NCBI GenBank assembly: GCA_038223055.1
Contig: JBBRHF010000007.1
Coordinates: forward strand, 1-46,442
Reading direction: 5' to 3'
From: JBBRHF01 sp038223055
GTDB taxonomy: Bacteria; Actinomycetota; Actinomycetes; JACCUZ01
Length of the DNA: 46,442 nucleotides
Below, one piece after another: positions 8,940 to 14,865 of the stretch; position 1 is the first letter of the stretch, and each line of letters opens with the position of its first letter. The notes beneath the pieces are model-generated. The model did no database searches. It was not told the origin of the DNA and saw only the letters and a program-made list of their open reading frames with translations. Made by a program: the position numbers and the translations under genes.

Positions 8940-9572
8940 ATGGGTCGAGCTGCCCTGATCAAGGCGGGCGCGCTGGTCCTGATTGTGCTCGGTGCCGTTG
9001 GCCTCGACCACGTCTTCGGACCCCCCGACGTCGCGACGATGAGGTCGCGCGTCGACGCCGCGGGCAGGTGGGGACCCGCCCTGTTTTTCGCGCTCTACGC
9101 GGGCCTGGCCCTCGTCCCCTGGCCCAAGGCGCTGCTCACCGCCGCAGGCGGGGCATTGTTCGGTCTGTGGGCCGGAGCCGGGCTTTCCCTGGCTGGCGCC
9201 TTGGTCGGGGCAATCGTCTCCTTCGGTGTAGGGAGGCTGCTCGGGCGTGACGCCGTCGACCGTCTTATCCGCGGCCGCCTGGCGCGGGTGGACGCGCTGC
9301 TCGCTGATCACGGTCTTTCCGCGGTTCTCGTGGTTCGTCTGGTCCCGCTCGTGCCCTTCACCGCCATCAACTACGCCTCCGGGCTGTCGGGAGTCAGGTT
9401 CCGCCACTACGTGCTGGGCAGTGCCCTGGGAATGGTGCCCGGCAGCCTTGCTTATGCAGCCGTGGGGGCTTACGGCACCAATCCGTGGGGGTTGGCCGCC
9501 GCCGGCTCTGCCCTGGTGGCTCTCGTCGTCGGCGGGTCCTGGTGGGCGCGACGGCTGGACCCGCCCGCGTGA
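8940..9572 (+). CDS. TVP38/TMEM64 family (DedA-like) membrane protein, YdjX/YdjZ-like
   Basis: 210 residues with about five or six hydrophobic segments. The VTT/DedA-type core is clear: LALVPWPKALLTAAGGALFG (reentrant-type segment), then FGVGRLLGRD with the conserved Arg, then VRLVPLVPFTAINYASGLSG and LGSALGMVPGSLAYAAVGAYG. The family is thought to help move lipids across the membrane. E. coli has two members (YdjX, YdjZ) beside ynjBCD and ynjF, the same association as here. Its gene is followed 24 bp later by the phosphatidyltransferase gene, so they probably work on the same lipid. Confidence 0.87.
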   Translation: MGRAALIKAGALVLIVLGAVGLDHVFGPPDVATMRSRVDAAGRWGPALFFALYAGLALVPWPKALLTAAGGALFGLWAGAGLSLAGALVGAIVSFGVGRLLGRDAVDRLIRGRLARVDALLADHGLSAVLVVRLVPLVPFTAINYASGLSGVRFRHYVLGSALGMVPGSLAYAAVGAYGTNPWGLAAAGSALVALVVGGSWWARRLDPPA

Positions 9573-9596
9573 ACCACTCCACGGAGGACCGCACCC

Positions 9597-10238
9597 GTGC
9601 TTGACGCCACGGCCCGCCGCGTCCTGGATCGGCCCTTGTCCCAGCTGGCCCGACTTGTCGACCGACCGTGCGTGAGCCCGAACGGGCTGACCCTGCTTGG
9701 TCTGGCCACCGGCCTGGCCAGCGCCGCAACCGCGGCAGGGCAGCTGTGGTGGTGGGCGCTCGGGCTGTGGCTGTTCTCTCGCGCGATGGACGGGCTTGAC
9801 GGCCCCCTGGCCCGCAGGCGCCGCAGTCCCGCTCGCGGCGACGCCGAGGAAGCACGCGAGTCGGGGGCCGGCGGCTTCCTGGACATCACGGCCGACTTCG
9901 TCGTGTACGGGACGACCGTGGTCGGGGTGGCCATCGGCGCCACCCGTCAATACGATGCCGACTGGTTGCCCTTCGTGTTGGTCCTGCTGGCCTACTACGT
10001 CAACGGAACCGCGTTCTTGGCGTTCTCCTCCATCGCTGAGCGCACCGGGCGGCAACGCGAGGATGGTCGCTCGCTCAGCTTTCTCGGTGGGCTCGCGGAG
10101 GGGACCGAGACCATCGCCGTGCAATCTTTGTGGCTCGTCATCCCAGCTCACGCCGCCGTCATTGCCGCCGTGTGGGCGGCCGTCGTCGGGCTCAGTGCCG
10201 CCCAGCGCATCGTGGCCGGCTTCCGGGACCTGTCCTGA
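9597..10238 (+). CDS. CDP-alcohol phosphatidyltransferase, YnjF-like
   Basis: 213 residues from a GTG with GGAGG upstream. The catalytic signature D-x2-DG-x2-AR is at 65-73 (DGLDGPLAR), and G-x3-D-x3-D is at Gly92, Asp96, Asp100. Between Arg73 and Gly92 there are 18 residues instead of the usual 8-9, so a charged stretch of about ten residues (ARGDAEEARES) is inserted. Further matches to YnjF are the MLD...RVLD start, VSPNGLTLLG, NGTAFLAFSSIAE and LGGLAEGTETI. The family transfers a phosphatidyl group from CDP-diacylglycerol to an alcohol, inside the membrane. The alcohol acceptor of YnjF proteins is unknown to me. It ends convergently 32 bp from the flavoprotein gene. Confidence 0.87.
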   Translation: MLDATARRVLDRPLSQLARLVDRPCVSPNGLTLLGLATGLASAATAAGQLWWWALGLWLFSRAMDGLDGPLARRRRSPARGDAEEARESGAGGFLDITADFVVYGTTVVGVAIGATRQYDADWLPFVLVLLAYYVNGTAFLAFSSIAERTGRQREDGRSLSFLGGLAEGTETIAVQSLWLVIPAHAAVIAAVWAAVVGLSAAQRIVAGFRDLS

Positions 10239-10270
10239 GCGATGTCGCGTGCCCGAGCCGGTGGGACGGG

Positions 10271-11737
10271 TCAGCGATCCCGGCTGACCCACCACCTGCG
10301 GGCCCGTGCCAGGGCCCCCAGGGCACGCTGTGTGCCGGGGCGTTCGAGCTGATCCTGGACGTCGGAGATCGCGGCATTCCACAGCCCGTCGTTGTACGTC
10401 GGGTAAGCGTGGGTCACACCGGCGAGATCACGCGTCGTGAGTCCCCGCGCGACCGCGAGGGTCAGCTCACCCAGGGTCTCCCCTGCCCGCGGCCCGACCA
10501 CCGTGGCACCGAGGACGTGACCGCGCTTGTCGACCACAAGCCGAGTGAAGCCGCCGAGAGCTCCCTCCGCGACCGCGCGGTCGACGCGGGAGTGGGACCA
10601 GTCAAGGGTGCGCAGCCCGGGAGGGACCCGGTCAGTCTCCAGGCCGACCGCGGCCACCTCAGGGTCGGTGAAGGTGACCCGGGGCACTGCGGTCAGGTCG
10701 ACCTTTCGGCGTACCCCCAGGATGGCGTTGGACGCGGCCAGGCTCGCGTGCACGCCCGCGGTGTGGGTGAACTGCGGGTGGCCGGTGAGGTCCCCCGCCG
10801 CCCAGATGCGTGGATGTGTCGTGCGCAGGAGATCATCGACCACGACGAACCCATGGTCATCGACCTCGACTCCCGCCGCAGCCAGCCCGATACCGCTGGT
10901 GCGTGGCGCTCGTCCGACGGCCAGTAGGAGGCAGGAGAAGGGCACCTGCTGCCCGCTCTCGAGGTGGAGCACCCCGGACCCGGGGGCAGTGCGCTCGACC
11001 CTGGCGACTCCTCCGCCGGTGTGGATCTCGACGCCGTCGTCGACCAGGGCGCGAGCGAGCTCCGCTGCCGCGAGAGGGTCCTCGCGGGGCAGGATCCGAG
11101 GTGCGCCCTCGACCACGCAGACCTTGCTGCCGAGGCGGGCGAATGCCTGGCCCAGCTCGCAGCCGATGCTCCCGCCGCCGAGAACAACCAGGTCCGCAGG
11201 GAGCTCGCCCAGACCCCAGACCGTGTCACTGGTCAGGTAGTCGACGTCGCTCAGGCCGGGAATGGGGGGAACCGCCGGTGACGCACCGGTGGCGAGCAGT
11301 GCCTGCCGAAAGCTCAGCGGTGTCCCGTCAATCTCGGCCGAGTCTGGCCCGGTGAACCGCGCGGTTCCTGTGCTAACAGCGACCGACGCCTTTTCGAGTG
11401 CATCGGCGGAGTCGACTGGTGCGATGTGCTGGATGGTCGACCGCACGTGATCCATCACCTTTGCGAAGTCGACGGAGACCGCTGCGACGCCGATGCCGAA
11501 CCGATGCCCCGTGCGCGCGCTGGCGGCGACGCCCGCGGCCGCCAGGAGTGCCTTGGACGGGACGCAGCCTGTCCACAGGCAGTCACCTCCGGTGCGATCG
11601 CGTTCCACGAGGAGGACCCGTGCCCCGAGTCGCGCTGCGGTTTTCGCACCGACGATCCCGGCGGTCCCACCCCCGACCACCAGGAGGTCCCAGGGCTCGG
11701 CCAGCGGGGCGGTGACGGCCGGTTGGGCGATGGTCAC
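10271..11737 (-). CDS. Pyridine nucleotide-disulfide oxidoreductase (mercuric reductase/lipoamide dehydrogenase-like) in ECF operon
   Basis: 488 residues from a GTG overlapping the anti-sigma stop (GTGA). The FAD-binding VGGGTAGIVG is at 21-30. The redox-active Cys53 and Cys58 lie in GGDCLWTGCVPSK. The NAD(P)-binding VVLGGGSIGCELG follows, then the dimerisation domain with THAYPTYND, where classical lipoamide dehydrogenases have HAHPT-E. There is no C-terminal Cys pair or N-terminal metal-binding domain of true MerA, so mercury reduction is not supported. Relatives of this type are often linked or fused to TVP38 proteins, which fits the gene at 8940. Co-expression with the sigma/anti-sigma pair suggests a redox role in the same pathway. 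Confidence 0.85.
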   Translation of the reverse strand: MTIAQPAVTAPLAEPWDLLVVGGGTAGIVGAKTAARLGARVLLVERDRTGGDCLWTGCVPSKALLAAAGVAASARTGHRFGIGVAAVSVDFAKVMDHVRSTIQHIAPVDSADALEKASVAVSTGTARFTGPDSAEIDGTPLSFRQALLATGASPAVPPIPGLSDVDYLTSDTVWGLGELPADLVVLGGGSIGCELGQAFARLGSKVCVVEGAPRILPREDPLAAAELARALVDDGVEIHTGGGVARVERTAPGSGVLHLESGQQVPFSCLLLAVGRAPRTSGIGLAAAGVEVDDHGFVVVDDLLRTTHPRIWAAGDLTGHPQFTHTAGVHASLAASNAILGVRRKVDLTAVPRVTFTDPEVAAVGLETDRVPPGLRTLDWSHSRVDRAVAEGALGGFTRLVVDKRGHVLGATVVGPRAGETLGELTLAVARGLTTRDLAGVTHAYPTYNDGLWNAAISDVQDQLERPGTQRALGALARARRWWVSRDR

Positions 11738-12012
11738 GCGGTGCTTTCGTCACTGATGGTGGACAAGAAGTCTCGGACGCGGTCGACCGACTCAGGGTCG
11801 GCTGCCGTCCCGCCTGACCACAGGGACAGTGCCCGGTGCAAGGCACGGTGCTCGGTCGCCACCCGGGTGCACTTCTCGCACGTCGCGAGATGTCCCTCGA
11901 GACGCGAGATCTCTCCAGGCGTGAGCCGGGCTGCCGGGTCAGCGTCGAGATAGCGCTGGATGCGGCGCGCGGACCAGTGACAGGTCAACATCTGACGCAG
12001 AGTCCCAGTCAT
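11734..12012 (-). CDS. Zinc-finger anti-sigma factor (ZAS type)
   Basis: 92 residues. The zinc-binding HxxxCxxC motif is visible at His41, Cys45 and Cys48 (GHLATCEKC). No membrane segment is present, so it is a soluble anti-sigma factor like RsrA. Its ATG overlaps the sigma stop (ATGA) and its stop overlaps the flavoprotein GTG, so all three are translationally coupled. Soluble ZAS proteins often release sigma on thiol oxidation or metal/electrophile stress; the inducing signal here is inferred, not shown. Confidence 0.85.
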   Translation of the reverse strand: MTGTLRQMLTCHWSARRIQRYLDADPAARLTPGEISRLEGHLATCEKCTRVATEHRALHRALSLWSGGTAADPESVDRVRDFLSTISDESTA

Positions 12013-12596
12013 GACAGGTCTCCTCGGGTGAGTGGACTGGATCGGAGCGATTTGCGGACGCGATCACGTGCGCGACTGAGTCGCGACATCACCGTGCCCA
12101 CGGGGACCCCCATGACCGCGGCGGCCTCGGAGTAGCTCAGGTCGTGCACGTCGACAAGGATGAGAGCGGCCCGGAATCGGGGGTCGAGAGCGCGGACGGC
12201 TAGGTCGAGATCCGCGTGCAGTTCGTGGTCAACGAAGCTGTCCTCGGCACTGGGCAGCTCCGCCCTGCCGAAGGCAGGCCTCGCGGTCCGGATGAGCTCC
12301 CAGTCGCCGATCGTGCCCGGCCTCTTGCGGCGGTGCAGGTTGGCGTTCGTGTTGCGCAAGATGGTCAGCAACCAGGCCCGCGGATGCCGGCCGTCGAAAC
12401 GATCAATCGCCCGGTAGGCGCGCAGCAGTGTTTCCTGCACGAGGTCTTCGGCATCAGCCTGGTTCGAGGTGATGGTGGTTGCCACTCGCAGCAGGACCTC
12501 GATCTCGGGCTCCACCACCTCGCGGAACGAGGACTTCCGGGTAGCGTCATCCGGGGGTCGAGGGACGGTCACGCTCGGGAAACCCGCCGAGTGCAC
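12009..12596 (-). CDS. ECF (group 4) RNA polymerase sigma factor
   Basis: Region 2 is visible (LLRVATTITSNQADAEDLVQ then RAYRAIDRFDGRHPRAWL), as is region 4 (DVHDLSYSEAAAVMGVPVGT then VMSRLSRARDRVRKSL). I chose the GTG at 12596 (195 residues), which has GGGAAG six bases upstream. The frame is open to an ATG at 12695, but that start would leave only 17 bp to the divergent methyltransferase gene and adds non-homologous sequence. A GTG at 12572 is another option. It should direct transcription of its own operon, and probably the flanking genes of the cluster, when released by the anti-sigma factor. Confidence 0.85.
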   Translation of the reverse strand: MHSAGFPSVTVPRPPDDATRKSSFREVVEPEIEVLLRVATTITSNQADAEDLVQETLLRAYRAIDRFDGRHPRAWLLTILRNTNANLHRRKRPGTIGDWELIRTARPAFGRAELPSAEDSFVDHELHADLDLAVRALDPRFRAALILVDVHDLSYSEAAAVMGVPVGTVMSRLSRARDRVRKSLRSSPLTRGDLS

Positions 12597-12664
12597 GCAA
12601 AACTTCCCGCGTCGCGGTGCGGCGCCAAGCCGTTGGGATCCGACACCGCTGCCACTCCCACTGG

Positions 12665-12683
12665 TCCGGTGCTCCGCACCGGA
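12665..12683. promoter_or_regulatory. Inverted repeat between sigma factor and methyltransferase genes
   Basis: Perfect 8-bp arms TCCGGTGC and GCACCGGA with a 3-base spacer, in the 116-bp divergent region. It could be an operator or a small hairpin in the methyltransferase leader. No -10/-35 pair is evident by eye. Confidence 0.4.
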
Positions 12684-12712
12684 TCCATCGCCCATCCGAA
12701 CGCTAGGATCCC

Positions 12713-13333
12713 ATGTCTCGCTACACCTACTCCGCCGCGTGGTACGACACGGTGTCGGCGGAACCGATCTACCGGGTCGGTCGCGAACGCGCCATCGCTG
12801 CTCTGCGCCTGCGGGAGGGATCCCGGGTGCTGGATGTCGGCTGTGGGACCGGGCTCAATTTCCCGCTCCTCCTCACGGCGGTTGGTCCACGCGGACAGGT
12901 GGTCGGTCTCGACCGCAGCCCACAGATGCTCGACGTGGCACGACGCAAGACGATGCACCTATCACCGGGAAGCGTCGCCCTGGTCGAGGCAGACGCCGAA
13001 ATGGTGGACGATGCGGCCCTCGGACTGGCTGGCTCCGACGCGCCATTCGACGCTGTGCTCTTCACCTACTCGCTGTCGCTGATGAGCGATGGGGAGCAGG
13101 CTTGGCGGCGGGCCACCTCGTTGGTCCGCCCCGGTGGTCGCGCGGCAATCGTTGACGTGGAGTCGCCCCACGGTTGGGCCCGGCTGCTCGGTCCCGCTGC
13201 TCGTCTGGCCTGTCTGCTGGGTGGGGCCGACATCAACGCACGTCCGTGGACTCTGCTCGAACGGGGAGCGACAGACGTTGACTCATGGAGCTTGCGCGGC
13301 GGGCACGTGCAGGTGCGGGTCGGGACGCTCTGA
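12713..13333 (+). CDS. Class I SAM-dependent methyltransferase
   Basis: 206 residues. Motif I VLDVGCGTGLN is at 39-49, the acidic residue after strand 2 is in VGLDRSPQML, EADAEMVDD is motif II/III-like, and VRPGGRAAIVDVESP is the post-motif region. The start MSRYTYSAAWYDTVSAEPIYRVGR resembles small-molecule or lipid methyltransferases of the UbiE/PmtA kind. It lacks the conserved Cys residues of arsenite methyltransferase ArsM. Divergent from the sigma factor, it is a plausible member of the same pathway, methylating either the imported compound or a lipid headgroup. Confidence 0.8.
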   Translation: MSRYTYSAAWYDTVSAEPIYRVGRERAIAALRLREGSRVLDVGCGTGLNFPLLLTAVGPRGQVVGLDRSPQMLDVARRKTMHLSPGSVALVEADAEMVDDAALGLAGSDAPFDAVLFTYSLSLMSDGEQAWRRATSLVRPGGRAAIVDVESPHGWARLLGPAARLACLLGGADINARPWTLLERGATDVDSWSLRGGHVQVRVGTL

Positions 13334-13416
13334 CCGGCAGCCGGGATGCCCACAGGGAGGTCACCGGGTTCCGATGGCAGTTGGACCCATTCGCCACGAC
13401 GTCACCGGAGGACTCC

Positions 13417-13974
13417 ATGAACACCGCGACCCGCACCCCCACATCCCGGACCCCGCTCGTTCGCGCCGCGTCAACGGGCGCGGTGGCGGGCATCATCGCG
13501 TCGTTGATGATGGCCGCCTACGCCATGCTCGCCGCCGCGACCTACCAGGGGACCGGCTTCTTCACGCCGCTGTACCACATCGCCTCGACCTTCATCTCCC
13601 CCGACGACATGATGTCGTCGATGAAGGGCGCCGTGGGCGGCTCGAACTTCGAGTTCTTCGCCGGTCCTGCCCTCCTGGGAGCGTGCATCCACATGATGGT
13701 CGGCGCGATGTTCGGCGTCGGCTTCGGCGTGCTCGTCAGCCTCACCCGCATCCGCGGAATGGCCCTTTTCGCCGCCGGCGTCGCCTGGGGCGGCCTCGCC
13801 TTCGTGATAAGCTCCTTCGTGGGACTTCCGCTGGCCGCCGCGATCTTCAACAGCGGGGACCAGATCACCAACATGGCCAAGCTGGTCGGATACGGCACGT
13901 TCCTCGTCGAGCACCTGATCTTCGGGCTCTTCCTGGGCCTCATTGCCTTCATGAGTTCCAAGCGCGCGAACTGA
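13417..13974 (+). CDS. Integral membrane protein, unknown function
   Basis: 185 residues from an ATG preceded by CGGAGGAC. Four hydrophobic segments are visible (about residues 17-40, 80-105, 110-135 and 155-180), with polar Asn/Thr-rich N-terminal residues. FFTPLYHIASTFISPDDMM lies in the first loop. I do not recognise the family. It starts 83 bp after the methyltransferase on the same strand and may be the last gene of that unit. Confidence 0.7.
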   Translation: MNTATRTPTSRTPLVRAASTGAVAGIIASLMMAAYAMLAAATYQGTGFFTPLYHIASTFISPDDMMSSMKGAVGGSNFEFFAGPALLGACIHMMVGAMFGVGFGVLVSLTRIRGMALFAAGVAWGGLAFVISSFVGLPLAAAIFNSGDQITNMAKLVGYGTFLVEHLIFGLFLGLIAFMSSKRAN

Positions 13975-14004
13975 ACACCCACCACCCGCACGCGAGGACA
14001 AGCC

Positions 14005-14217
14005 ATGACCCAGACCAATCCGGCCCCCACCAAGATCGAGGTTCCGCCGCGGCACACCGTATCGGCGGCGCACGGCATGGGAGAAGGCCTGTGCGCGCTG
14101 TCGCCAAGGCGTAAGGCGCGGGTCAGCGGTACTCAGGGTTCTCGTAGTCGAAGCGGCACCCGGCGTCCCATTGCGAGCGTTGGTTCCCGTGCGCCGGGAT
14201 GCCTCCTGCGTCCTTGA
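14005..14217 (+). CDS. Short ORF, possibly the stub of a truncated gene
   Basis: An ATG with GAGGAC upstream opens a 70-residue frame. The first ~40 residues look coding in style (MTQTNPAPTKIEVPPRHTVS), while the rest runs antisense into the end of the flavodoxin-like gene (14123 onwards). This looks like the front of a gene lost by a deletion that joined two convergent regions. No homology is recognised. Confidence 0.25.
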   Translation: MTQTNPAPTKIEVPPRHTVSAAHGMGEGLCALSPRRKARVSGTQGSRSRSGTRRPIASVGSRAPGCLLRP

Positions 14218-14839
14218 GGATCCTCGCCATGTGGATGAGGTTCCACGTCATGAAGGTGGCGTTGCGGTTGGTGAAGTCGTTCTCCGGGCCGCCCGATCCC
14301 GGATCGAGGTAGGACGGCCCCGGGCCGGCCTCGCCGATCCATCCTGCGTCCGATTGCGGAGGGATGGTGTAGCCGATGTGCTGGAGCGTGTAGAGGACGT
14401 TCATCGCGCAGTGCTTGATGCCGTCCTCGTTGCCGGTGATGAAGCAGCCGGCGACACGGCCGTAGTACAGGTACTGCCCGGACGCATTGAGCAGGTGCGA
14501 TCCGCCATACAGCCTTTCATGCACCTGCTTCATGATCGAGCTGTTGTCGCCGAGCCAGATCGGCCCGGCGAGCACCAGGATGTCCGCGGCGAGGACCGTG
14601 GCGAAAATCTCCGGCCAGTCGTCGGAGGCCGCGCCGTGCTCGCGCATGTCCGGCCACACGCCGGTGGCGATGTCGTGATCGACCGCCCGGACGATGTCCA
14701 CGCCGATGCCGTGCTCACGCATGATGTGCGCGCTCGCGTCGACGAGGCCCTGGGTGTTGCTCGGCTCGGGCGATCGCTTGAGCGTGCAGTTGATGAACAG
14801 CGCTGTGAGGTCGGTGTAGTCAGGCAGGGCGGCGGTCAT
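14123..14839 (-). CDS. NADPH-dependent FMN reductase-like / flavodoxin-fold protein
   Basis: 238 residues from the ATG at 14839. The flavodoxin fold is suggested by LTALFINCTLKRSPEPSNT (phosphate-binding loop) and ADILVLAGPIWLGDNSSIMKQ, the FMN-binding segment of NADPH-dependent FMN reductases, followed by GRVAGCFITGNEDGIKHCAMN. It lies 26 bp after the Rieske-TPP gene on the same strand, so it may supply electrons to or take them from that enzyme. The direct partner is inference. An upstream extension to 14896 gives no homologous sequence. Confidence 0.82.
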   Translation of the reverse strand: MTAALPDYTDLTALFINCTLKRSPEPSNTQGLVDASAHIMREHGIGVDIVRAVDHDIATGVWPDMREHGAASDDWPEIFATVLAADILVLAGPIWLGDNSSIMKQVHERLYGGSHLLNASGQYLYYGRVAGCFITGNEDGIKHCAMNVLYTLQHIGYTIPPQSDAGWIGEAGPGPSYLDPGSGGPENDFTNRNATFMTWNLIHMARILKDAGGIPAHGNQRSQWDAGCRFDYENPEYR

Positions 14840-14865
14840 GGTCGGCCTTTCGTCGGTGCGGACGG

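Noticed and set aside
8928..10382. 484-codon minus-strand frame antisense to TVP38 and phosphatidyltransferase genes
   Set aside because: Gln/Gly/Pro-rich shadow frame with no motif or ribosome-binding site.
10271..11737. True mercuric reductase MerA
   Set aside because: No N-terminal heavy-metal domain and no C-terminal vicinal Cys pair; no mer genes nearby.
12630..12712. Three GGATCC hexamers as sigma-factor binding sites
   Set aside because: Their spacing and orientation do not fit -35/-10 pairs; they may be chance in this GC-rich region.
3335..13333. Arsenosugar (ArsM/ArsS) pathway
   Set aside because: A radical SAM enzyme and a methyltransferase are present, but the methyltransferase lacks the conserved ArsM Cys residues and no ars genes lie nearby.
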